DNA of 64,000 nt, from positions 217,340-281,339 of the forward strand of contig VXAA01006525.1 of assembly GCA_013399115.1 (NCBI GenBank), in the 5' to 3' direction. The translations under genes and the position numbers were made by a program. The notes beneath the pieces are model-generated. The model was given only the letters and a program-made list of their open reading frames with translations. It was not told the origin of the DNA and made no database searches. This DNA comes from Anseranas semipalmata (Eukaryota > Chordata > Aves > Anseriformes > Anseranatidae). This document shows, one piece after another, positions 36,247-47,114 of the stretch; positions within the stretch are counted from its first letter, which is position 1; each line of letters begins with the position of its first letter.

Positions 36247-37168
36247 TTGGTGAGACCTTTTCACTCCTTGGGCACTGTCCTGAGTGGAGTTAACGTCTGA
36301 CTGTTGCTGCCGATTGCATCTCAAAAAGCAATTTACTAATAGAAAGGCATCCTTAGTGGATACTGTTAAACAAAAATCATTCAAAGATAGCACTGTCTAT
36401 CAAAACAATGAATATATGAACAGATAGAAGTAAAACACCATAAATAAAACATGCACCATCTTATTCCAGTTTGCCACAGGTCAGCCTAAAACAGTTGACA
36501 GCTCTTGGAAAGGCTTTGCAAAACATTTCAGCATGAAACTACTGTAGCTTTGACTCTTAAATGCCTTTGTTTATCTGGGCTAACATCCAGAACTCATACA
36601 AAATAATTATCTACCAACACAGACTCTTTTCATGCAACCCCTAGACATACACATAGCCATATCAGATCTTTATTACTCCTCTTAGAACTGTCCCGTAGAG
36701 ATGACTATTGCCTTTGAACAAGGTTAATGAATGCTTGATCCTGAAACTAAAGGCAACTCCATTCTCAGGCTAGGACTTTTCAGATAAGACTCCCTATTTT
36801 ATTACTGAGAAACAGGTCAGGAGATGATATTTTGCAAATTCTGAAAACCTGATGTTACCCCACTGGCTCTTGCTTTTAGAGCAAATATTTTTAAGTGGAT
36901 GGTGGACCTATGCCATAGAGAATACAGCACATTATTTGCTGCTTCCAAATACTCCTGCTACATGGGTTTTAATGTGTCTATGTAATAACAACAGTCCATA
37001 TTGAAAAGTTCATAACTCCTTCCAAATCTTTGTGACTAATATTCTGCTGGGGGAGAATTATGTACTGGAAACCCAGCATGTTTCCCTTATTTGTTAACTT
37101 GTTATTTGGAAAAACTGAAAACTTTTCAATGCCAACTGGATAAGATGTTTTTCATTGCTAACATTATC
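36247..37168. other. Non-coding stretch, nothing identified
   Basis: AT-rich sequence between a TTTTG microsatellite and a CR1 tail. No frame, motif or repeat of note. Confidence 0.55.
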
Positions 37169-37292
37169 ACAGAATCACACAGAATCATTTAAGTTGGAAA
37201 AGACCTCTAAGATCATCCCGTCCAACCTATAAACTAACATTACCAAGTCCACCATTAAACCATGTCACTAAGCTCTACATCTACAAGTTTTT
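37169..37292 (-). mobile_element. CR1 LINE 3' end, cut at a single N
   Basis: This is a bird-type CR1 tail on the minus strand. It has the end repeat acagaatcacacagaatc, then ttaagttggaaaagacctct, aagatcatcc and gtccaacc. The remainder (accaagtccaccattaaacc, then catgtcactaagctctacat) follows the same CR1 subfamily up to ctacaagttttt. In intact copies CR1 sequence continues after this poly-T-like point. Here the next base is N, and the sequence after it is not CR1. The break may therefore be an assembly join and not a true 5' truncation. Confidence 0.9.
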
Positions 37293-37293
37293 N
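37293..37293. other. Single N, suspected contig join
   Basis: One N separates the CR1 tail from a 37-bp sequence (37294-37330) that recurs exactly at 41095-41131, where it again abuts an N. Confidence 0.95.
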
Positions 37294-37330
37294 CCCAGTA
37301 TGTAGAATTGATGGATCTACAAGGCAAAGA
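37294..37330. repeat. 37-bp direct repeat, copy 1
   Basis: Begins cccagtatgtagaattgatg and ends aaggcaaaga. It is identical over 37 bases to 41095-41131. It starts exactly after the N at 37293, which is the pattern left by overlapping contig ends. See the finding on mis-ordering. Confidence 0.97.
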
Positions 37331-37469
37331 TAACACTGATACATGTTTCTGTATGAAAATACTTTGGGAAAAAGTAAAACGGAATTTCCAGTGGCAAACA
37401 TTGGAAAGATTTATATTTCAGCTATGGCTTAGAGTAAGAAAAAGAAATGATGTTTCTTTTTTTTTTTTT

Positions 37470-37470
37470 N
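37470..37470. other. Single N after poly-T
   Basis: One N ends a T14 run (37456-37469). Together with the N at 37293 it delimits a 176-bp piece (37294-37469). Confidence 0.95.
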
Positions 37471-37649
37471 TAAATATGTACCCTGCACATGGCTTTTGTG
37501 CTTTTTTGTGCAGCCATGTTGTATTTCAGAGATGATACGTGAATTCCTAAGAACATAAAGGTAGCTGTGTGCAAAGCACATAGGAGTCTGTCAAATGTCT
37601 GAAAGACATAGAAAGACGATGCAGTAGCATGTATACCACTGGAGTAGAA

Positions 37650-37755
37650 TCTAGGAGACCTGTCTTTTATTCTTGGCTCTGCCACAGACTACCTATATGG
37701 CTTTATGCAGTGAAGTCATTTCCCTCACTAACCTTTGTCTATTCTTGAGGTCTCT
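37650..37755 (+). mobile_element. MIR-like SINE relic
   Basis: The stretch around ggagacctgtcttttattct, tggctctgccacagac and aagtcatttccctcac follows the MIR core in order: 'agacctgggttcaaatcc', 'tggctctgccac', 'gtcacttaacctc'. It is old and diverged, as expected for MIR in a bird genome. The assignment is by memory of the consensus. Confidence 0.5.
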
Positions 37756-40700
37756 GATACTTAGGACAGTACTTAAAATGATGTGTCACCTTTTCAGATG
37801 GGCCCTCTGTATATGGGCATTGCTAATAGAAATCATGCTGATTGCTCATTCCTTGAATTTAATACACCATTATCATCATAATCATTATTACTGTTAAAAT
37901 TTACACTTAGATTTTCTTTAGAGATATTGCTTCATTTTCATTACTTTTTACTCAGGAAAACGTTCTCATTTTGAAAACTGCCAATTATTATCAGTAAGAC
38001 ACCAACTGCCCTGGGTGAAGACATGCCATCCGAAATTATCATCACTACTAATCCCCCCCACCCCCCAAAATGCAATAATTACATTGTTGATGGTAAAGGC
38101 CTAATGAAAATATGAAATGAGAAATAAAACCAACTGCAGCATATTATGTGGTAAAGACAAGTGACAATATAAATTTGGAATATTATACCATTACGTTAAG
38201 AAAAAAGCGTCTAACTCCTGCCATGTATGTCATTTTAAACACATACACATAGCATGCTGGGCAGAAGAAAGACACATGTGAATCATATGAGAAAAAAATT
38301 TAAAAGCCCAGCTAATTGGCAAGACAATTAAAACAGGGGAAAAACAAGTCTGAACTAGTCTGAGTTACTATTTGCTCAAACTATCCAAAGGCAGGTTTAA
38401 GAAGAGAATAAGCTACCTTCAGGGCAAGGGGAGGATGGATTTAGGTGTGCTCAGAATGTGTGTCATTCTCAGTAAAAGAAATCACTAATAAGTCTACAGC
38501 TAATAATGAGCCAAATCCTTGGTCTGGATTTAAAGGCACACAGTAATACACAGGGATGGGGAGAGCCTTTGAATTTCATTTCTCACTTTCTCTCCTGTGA
38601 GAGCTGTGGAGGTTCCTACAGATGTTTCATTCAGCTGGATAAACATTAATACCATGGGGAAGCTCTGTCTCAGGCATAAGACTTTCTAGATATAGCCTCA
38701 GTGTGCAAATAAGGTAGAGTCATAGAATGCTATTAGGGTGGGATTTGTGACCATCTCATATGTGTCCTACTTCTACTAACATTGGTAACTAGGGAGTCTA
38801 GCCCCTATTCTGACATGATTTTCACTAAGCAACATGGCAACATACTGAGATGGCTGTTGAGATGGTATTTGAAGAAGACTTGCAGGACTTGTCCTACGAA
38901 CAATAGGACACCATCCCACCAAAGGGACACGGTACAAAACTCACACTGACATCAACATTTTTATTTTGTTACAAATTCCTCTCTTCTTAAAAGCCTCCAA
39001 ATTTTGAAGTGGTTTTGTGGAAACTGGCACAACTGTAACCATACAAGGTTTTGTGTTGAAACCACATAATATTTATGGCACTTTCTATTTGAACAGAAAC
39101 CTCATGGAATGTAACTTTAAAAGTAAGTCTGATTTTTTTCAGAGCTCATTCAAAATTTGAATCAGAAGCAAGTGTCTAAAGACTCAAGCTTATATGTTAC
39201 TTAGGTTTTGCTCAAGTAGAGCCCCACTGCTGTAAATACAGTCATGCTGCAGTTATGCCATGGTAGATCAGAATGAAAACTTAGAGATATTCTCAAAATC
39301 ACAGTGTGACCTGTTTCAGTTAAAAGTATGTCAAAGATGCATCAAATGGATCTTTAGTAATAACACATTCCAAGAACTCCTTGTCTAAGAAAGAAATTGA
39401 CTGATTTGTAGTGCTGAGATACAGTCTGTCTCTATATATCATGAAAATGAGAATACTTTTCTTAACAGTAGTATTTACCAGCCTTTACCAACAGTATGAA
39501 GAATGCATGTCTCCAAATTCAGTTATTTTCCTCCTTAGATTTGGCTGATATCAATCAAGAGACCCAAGTTTGCTGCCTATTGCATGACTACCTGGGAAAA
39601 GCACTTCATACTCCACCTGGAAGACATAGAAGTCATCAATTTTAAAACTTAAAAACATAAGTAACAATTGTAGCAATGATCCTAAATTATGTGGAATGGT
39701 AAAAAGCAATGTAGCATACTCCCAACTTATTCCTGTAATTATCATCTTAATTGATGGAAATCTTTAGTTCTCTTGATATATCATGATGTGCTCACTAACT
39801 TTTGTTGCCTTTGAAAGTAAAAGTCAGCTGATTATGATGTTGTGGTGGGGAAAGAGATAGACAAATCAGGGATACATTTTTGCACTGGATTACAAAATTA
39901 TTCTTCTTCCTAACAAGGGAATAATACACTGTACCTTCTGTTTCCTTGTATGCTTAAAACTTACTTATTCCTAAATTGTCAGATACTGAAGATAGAGCTC
40001 TTTGGACAAGTGAAGCAGCTCAGTCCACTAGACCAAACCATGGTCCGTGTAGAAGGTAGACCATTTAATTCAAGTCTTGCAGGGACAAATTTTTATACCT
40101 AGAGAAGATACCTAGCAAAATGAACACTACAACGAGATGAGATGACTGACAATAAGTATGTGTTGGGGATCAGCATGAGTATTGTGAAGAGCTATTTATG
40201 TTAAAGGTAATATTGGCCTCAGAATAAATTAATGTTAACCTTAGACACATTAAACCTTAAACACTGGAAATGAGAAGACCATTTCTAAACTTCAGCATAG
40301 TAAGATTCTGGAACTGTCTTTTAATGGAAGGGGTCAGTTAAATTCTTAGTGTTTATGAAAGGTGCTCTATCATTTTGTAGAAGTCCACTTGAGTATGATT
40401 GAACCTGAAGAACAAAAAGTTGTCTTTCCAGTCCTTCTCTTAGCCGAATTCTGCTTCAGGACCTCCATATTACTACTTGGAAACAAGTCTTTGAAAATGT
40501 TGCCAAAGATGGAAGTTTCTATATGAAGTTCATGGGTATTAATTCTGAATATTCATTTTTTCACTGAAGTAGTTGAAAATCATATTAAGGAGGAATGTAG
40601 ACTTGCAAGAAAATGGTTGTATTGCAGTCTAGTTGTGAGAGTATTTCATCAAAGCTCATATAATGACCTTCCTCCCAGTATTTTTGTTTATTTAATTCTG

Positions 40701-41043
40701 AATTCTTTATTAAGAAGTACAGAATGATATTGAACATGAAAAGAGAACAGGTTCTCATAAAAGGCAAGATAGAAAACAAAACTCATTCACTTGGCTGGAA
40801 TTGAGCAAACTGAAGTTTTGCATCTGCACTTCATTGCTGGACAGTGTTTTGGGGTCACCAATATTGAAATGTTACGTTGGACCTAAAACTTCGATTTGAT
40901 GTGTGAAACCCATATAACATTAGAATCAGTGAAGATCTTCTTATTGCAGGACTGGTAGAAGTCTAAAATGAGAGGCTGATTTAACTTGAACTCTCTTAAA
41001 TGTAAAGTGATATAATTTGAAGGAAGTGGAGAGCTGACAGACA
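37756..41043. other. AT-rich non-coding stretch
   Basis: I recognise no gene or transposon here. A C7-A-C6 run lies at about 38053-38066. Open frames are under 70 codons. Confidence 0.55.

Positions 41044-41088
<45 letters not shown>
41044..41088. repeat. (TTA)n microsatellite
   Basis: About 14 tandem TTA/ATT units, immediately upstream of the second copy of the 37-bp repeat. The low-complexity array may have contributed to an assembly break here. Confidence 0.95.
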
Positions 41089-41094
41089 GAAAAG

Positions 41095-41131
41095 CCCAGT
41101 ATGTAGAATTGATGGATCTACAAGGCAAAGA
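41095..41131. repeat. 37-bp direct repeat, copy 2
   Basis: Exact copy of 37294-37330, ending directly before the N at 41132. The base after copy 1 is t, starting taacactgat; the base after copy 2 is N. Confidence 0.97.
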
Positions 41132-41132
41132 N
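41132..41132. other. Single N, suspected contig join
   Basis: One N directly follows the 37-bp repeat. The sequence beyond (aaacctatgtcttgcc) does not continue copy 1's flank. Confidence 0.95.
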
Positions 41133-42551
41133 AAACCTATGTCTTGCCCAGCTCAATAGAAATAACACATTTTTGCAATGACAGTTCATTTGTATTTGGG
41201 TTCTAAATGAGATTCAAATTCAAATCAGTAGAGATAGAGACTTTTTTTCGAAAACAGAAATTACCCAATAGTTGTGTCTTTAGTTCTGCCAAGGTAGTAA
41301 TGTTCAGTGGTGCTATTGGATTACACATTTAAGTTCTTTGTTCAGTGAAATGTTCTGGGATGATATCAGAAAGAGCAACGTGAAAATGCAGTCTGTAGCT
41401 CAGAGAATGTGAACAGCTGCTGATGATAAAGACTGACATTTCAAAAATATTTATGTTCTCTGTGTGAGAGAAAAAGAAAGAGAGTAGTAGTAAGGGGCCA
41501 GACTATTCGCCGTACAGGAAAAACCTCCTTAAAAGACAGGAATTTCCCATGGGTCTCCATTCACAATGGCTTCTTCAAAGTTTTCTCACTGTGGACAACA
41601 GGTTTTGCTGCACTATTGAAATTCCTATAGGTTCAACCTGCTAAAGCAATGAATGTGTACTTAACTCCAAATTGCAACACAGTTTTTACAAAGTCTGTGT
41701 TCCCATAGGCTGCTATTTTGTATATGAAGCATTTTAAAATCCTTTCCTACATATACAGGTAGATCCAGGTGTGTCATCTGCATCTGGAGAACCTGTTATG
41801 TTCCTGGGTATGATGAGGTGGGCATTTTCCAGCTAAGGAATCCAAAGAAGCTGGGTCTTTAACCAAAAAAAGCCAGACAGGGAACAGGAATTCAATCATT
41901 AGTTTCCCATTACGCAACATATCAAGCTCCAGAGACCAGGTTTTGTGTTCTGTGAGTAGCTCCATGTAGTTAATGGCTCACAGAGACTTTAACCAGGCCG
42001 ATTTCTGCACCTCCATACAGAGCTCCTCTAAAATTGCTTCAGACCCCAAACCTTAGCTTCAGGTCCCATCTCCACACTCTGGAACAATTCTCTCTCTCTT
42101 CTTTTCTATCTCCTCCCTGCCATGTGAATTTCATTTCCAGCTTTGTGTACCAAACGGCATCTTTTGATACTTCATGAACTGATCTTCCGAGCAAGAAAAG
42201 AATACAACTTACCTGGGTTGTCCGTGTTTTATCCTGAGCATACTGTCAAAAGTGAAATCCAAGGAATGGAGAAAGAAACAAGTTCACTAGATATGCTTTT
42301 TAACCCAGGTTTCCTGAAAAAGCATGGCTTGTGGGATGTTTCTTTAATAGAAATGGGAGATAGGTGGGCATATGAAGGGAGTCTGGTAACAAGACAACGA
42401 AGGAAAATACTGCAACTTTAACTCCTGTGCCAAATGTTTCAGTTGGAGCTCACATTGCCAAGAACCCCTGAGGATCTATCTGACCATGACACAAATTTAT
42501 AGTAAACCTGATGTTATTTGTTTTGCTGCTTCCAGACTTAATTGCCTGCTT

Positions 42552-42587
42552 ACAAAACAAAACAAAACAAAACAAACAAAAAACAAC
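42552..42587. repeat. (AAAAC)n microsatellite
   Basis: About five AAAAC units followed by aaacaaaaaac. Confidence 0.9.
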
Positions 42588-45500
42588 CTTGTAGGCAATC
42601 CCCAGATGATGATTAGCTTTTCCAAAGCTCTTGGTGTAGGCCTCAGCCCTTTTCCAACAGGGCCGAAGGAAATTTTACTGCTACATTCAATACAAGACTT
42701 GTTAGACTGATGTTGGTTATATAGCACACAATCATGTTACATACACCTTGAACATTTGAAATAGTTAACTTGGACATGTTTTGAATAACCTGATGTAATT
42801 TCGGCTTGTGCTACAGAAGCATTTTCAGCCTAAGAGTGAGTAGTAGATGCACATGTCATTTGTTTGGGCAAGGAATGGTTTATATTTTGCAGAACCTTGT
42901 TTATCTTCACATTCCTCTTCCTAACTAACTTTCTCTTTGCTCAGTTGTTAACCTACAGAACCAGCTATTAGCAAATGGTAAATTAAAGACAGCACCAACA
43001 AAAGGTCAGGAGTATATTCTCCCAGAGCTGATTCATATCCAATCCAGAGACTTCCTCTTGCTCCATTTACTCAGAGGAATTAAGAGCAGGTGAAGGTAGG
43101 GTTGTGTGCAACTGATAACATCAAGAACACACCTGAAAATGAAATGGTGAATGAGTAGTTTTGGCCTGACTGACCTCAGTCAGCTGGGTATTGACCTGTT
43201 TTATCTGAAGTAAACCTGAAAAGAACCCATTCTAAGCAAAGGAAGAACAACATTATGGAAATTCCAAGTTACTTATTGGCATTATAATTGTGTCACAGAT
43301 TGGAATGTGCAGAGCAAAAACATACAGTAGAAGTATCCAACAATAGTTTCAGGTTGTCCTCTGTTGCCTTTTGTTAATCAGCTACTGTGTTTTGCTTCCT
43401 TCTGATTAGTGTACTATATTGTTTATATACTGCAAACAGATTGCAACTCACATTTTGTTGTGTTCTGCGAAAGCCTGGAAAGCAACCAATAAGTCTGAGA
43501 AGTAATCCTGCTAATTCCAAGTAGTTGCTTAAAGAAAACAAAATCTGTTTCTTCTTTTTAAGATGGCTTCCAGTCTGTTAAATCGATAAATTTTGATGTA
43601 AATGAACGATCATAGGGATCTAGTATGCAAATTTCACCCCCTTCTTCCTCTATTTTTAAGAAGACTGAAATATACTGAGAAGAAACATATTTTTAAATGT
43701 TCTTAATGGCCATTCTGAAACATTTCAGCCTGACCCAAGCTAAACATTTGTTGCACTCATAGAGAAGCTAACATCTTACATTGATAGTGCTATATACGGA
43801 CAGTGGAGCTGAAGGACAAATTAAAGTATTGTGATTAAACCGACAATGTAAACTAGTGTGTTCATGAAGAGGTTTTAGTGAAAACTAAAAATTTTCATGG
43901 TAATAGCTAGTGTACAGCCAACATTTTTTTCTTTTCATACTCATTAAATGACAGACAGGTAACTGTTATAAATAACTGTAACATGAGAATATGCCTTGAA
44001 TTAGTGTGTAGTATGTGAAAAGGCACAATTTTCCAGGGTCAGAAACCTGCATTGTTGTCATTCCTCAGTTCAGAAGAACATACAAAGAAAGAGCAAATTA
44101 GGTTTGACATTGCATTCAAACTGCAAATCCTTTTTGACTTTGCCTTAATAATTTATTCATTTCCAATACATGTACTCGCTCCTGTTTTAAATGACTGTTA
44201 GACTGTCTCCATGTGCTGAAAGGGTCCCTTTACTTTCTTACAAATATTTTTATTGTGCTATTTTTTAAAATGAAAACATGCACACAACACAGATCATTAC
44301 ATTTTATCTGGTGATCATCTAATGTTACAGTCCCGGGGAAGGCAGTCAGCACCAGTTTGTAACATACACTGTTCAAATTTAACTTATCAGTCTGGCAGGC
44401 AAAACATGCTTTATTTCATATATAAACAACTGAAGACTATGAGAACAACAAATACAAAATGTTAATGAGCGTAGAAATGTCAAATATTGATCAGGAAAAG
44501 TCTTCATGTACTTATTATTTCCCTAACTAGTCTTTTTTTCTTGTCTAATGGAGGGAGGGGAAGGAAATCAAGTGTAGATTATAAAAAAGAGTAAACACCA
44601 CTTTTATGGGTTAAGTGATACAAGTAAGGCGGGCATGTAGTAATACATCCTAATTTACAGATGCCTAGGAAGATTATTACCAGCATAAATATCCTTGACG
44701 TATGAAACTATCCTAACTCTAAGTCTCTACCTCTCCATGTTTTGAATGTATCCACATGTCAAACAGATATTCTGTCTACTTTGCAAAATCCAACTTTCAT
44801 TAGACAACCTGTTTTATGGTTCAAAAATGCCTCCACACTAGCATTCATTAAAGTGTCTTTGTTCAGGGCCTCTTGCTTCATTGTTTAGATTTTAATTTAC
44901 CCAAGACTTTTCTATTTGAGACCACCTCAGTTCCTCTGCTCACAGTTTCTGTTCACACAGTGGATATACTGTCTGCTTCAGGCAACAGTGTAGAGAGTCT
45001 AGAAGGCAGTAAATTATCATAATATCCTCAGCCTCGTGGGTGGAGGTAAGACTATTTTTATCCCCTGGGTATTTCACCCTATATGGCAGGTTGTGAATGA
45101 TGTCATATTGTCCTGTGAGAAAGAGATAGTCTGGAGAAAGAAAAGGTCTCTGAAAATAAAGGAGGTTTCTTATCTGGAAAATCCAGCAAGGACTGTTACA
45201 CACAGAGACATCACCACAGCCTCAGAAAGTCTCTGAGCTGCAGATTACTGAATGCTGGAACATGTACAGGGAATTATTTCTGGATAATTTATGCTTTTTA
45301 TGTTTTTTATTCTTAGGCATCTGCCACTGCCCACTGGCAGAGCCAGGAGTTGGGGCTGGGCGGACCTTCGGCCTGAGTCATCTTGGATGCTTTTATGGTT
45401 TTAAGAATGAAGTAAAGGGGTTCCCAGAAAGCTTGTTTCTGCAGGTGAAGACTTTACAGTGTGATTGACATCCTCCCTACTTTCTTACTGAGAATATTTT

Positions 45501-46302
45501 TGTGCATCATTGTAGTCTACACAGTGTCAGAGAAAATCTTAGAAATGAGAAGCTGCTGAAGCCAATCAGTACCTATGGTCTGTCTGATGTCTCCTCTGCC
45601 TTCCTACTACTTGCCTGAGGCTCTTTCTTGCTCTCCAGTTTTCTCAGTGCAAGGCTAGTTATTCCTTTTCCTTTGCAGATGCTCTACCTTCTGGAAGCAC
45701 AGTTACCTCTTTTCCCCTTTTGGAAAGAAGGAAGAAGGTGGTTATGCTTTCTTTTGTTTCAGTATCACCAGAGGCTGAATGGTATCAGCCTGGAGATACT
45801 GAAATGGTGGCTTGGGTCCACACCCCAAGATTTCTAGGGAATCTGAGCCCAGCCACCTGCACCAGATAGAGGTGGCATGGCCTGGCTGAGACTATGGTGT
45901 CAGCCTGTACCTCTAACAGCCCTGACATTTGAATGGTGCCAGAACAAAATTTAACCAGAATGTGTGACTAAGATGCATTGCAGCAAAGAAAGAGTTAAAG
46001 TACTTGGTCCAGATTTTGCAAGGTATTTATCTTCTGCTATAGTGACCTCAAATATTTTCAAGTTGGCATTTCTTGTAAAAAAAAAATGCTACCATTTGCT
46101 GCAGTTATCCTGTTTGTTATGAATGTTATTTATTTTCCCTGCTGTATGGACACAGTTTGATTGTAGCTCCAGTGGGGATTCTAAGAGCCAACACATTAAA
46201 AAATGTAATTAAATACTCAAGTTTTCAATAATCACATGTAATTTTATTAGGTGTTACTCACAATCCAATTTCTGCTCTGCAAGAGGGATTCTTACCTACT
46301 CT

Positions 46303-46316
46303 ATGCATATGCAAAT
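46303..46316. promoter_or_regulatory. POU dimer-like word
   Basis: ATGCATATGCAAAT contains an exact octamer core (ATGCAAAT) overlapping an ATGCATATGCA palindrome that resembles the MORE element bound by Oct-factor dimers. It is a motif match only. Confidence 0.3.
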
Positions 46317-46724
46317 ATGTATGAGAATTACTTACGATATCTTCCATAGAGATTTAATTTTTCACTTTTTCCCAAAAAATGAAAATACAAGAAACTCCCA
46401 ACAGAGCATCTCTGCATAACACATTAGCGGCTAGAGTGAACTGGAGTTTATTTAGAAATATTCAAAGAACCACTTCAGTCCAGCAAGAACCAAAGCTCCG
46501 TGCATGCCAGCAGCCCTAGCCAGAGTCACTCTCCCAGTTCACTGCACAAACAACGGGCAAACAAGTCTTACTTCTGCTTCTCTTTCCACTAGTGTGGGGA
46601 ATGGATCCACTGGTATACTGATTTCCTAGTGCAATGTCATTTTCACTTTTGCCGTTGCAATTCCTCTCTCTCTTAGAGATCCTGTTAGCCAAAGAGGGCA
46701 CTGGGAATATTATGTGATTAGAAT

Positions 46725-46749
46725 ACAAGATATTTTTAAAATATCTTGT
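46725..46749. repeat. 25-base near-perfect palindrome
   Basis: Arms acaagatatttt and aaaatatcttgt are exact reverse complements of 12 bases around a single central t. It could form a small cruciform. It has no T-run or neighbouring gene that would make it a terminator. Confidence 0.85.
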
Positions 46750-47099
46750 GTCATTATTTCTAGAGGCTGATAACTGATTCCTAAATATGTTGTTGGGATC
46801 TTTACAAAGTTTTAGTACTGAAAAGCTGAGGAAGAAAACGACTCCTTATCACCCATAAAGTCTTTCCTGTTCCACAATACCCTTCACTTGCTTTCCCATT
46901 TAAATATTCCCATTTAAATAAAGGGTTTTTGTCTGTGTAACTGATTTGAGCTGCTTTTCCTCTTCTGGTTTCTGTAAATGGGAAATCTGGAAGGTTACAA
47001 CCTTTGATTTGAGAGCCTGGTTCTTTAGAATTGGTGCTGTACAAATCATTCCATAAGCTCCCCAAAGTTTTTGTTTCAGTGATGCTGATCTTGATGAGC

Positions 47100-47114
47100 T
47101 TTTTTTTTTTTTTT
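47100..47114. repeat. Poly-T tract
   Basis: T15 followed by ctccag. It resembles a splice acceptor, but no exon-like frame follows. Confidence 0.85.

Larger units (their letters stand above)
41133..47099. other. Non-coding stretch with minor simple repeats
   Basis: No gene identified. An (AAAAC)n tract lies at 42552-42587. The plus-strand frame 42143-42421 (92 codons, preceded by a fair acceptor-like tttcatttccag) is protein-like in composition but matches no family I know. A POU-type palindromic word lies at 46303-46316, a 25-base near-perfect palindrome at 46725-46749, and a 14-bp tandem duplication at 46895-46922. Confidence 0.5.
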
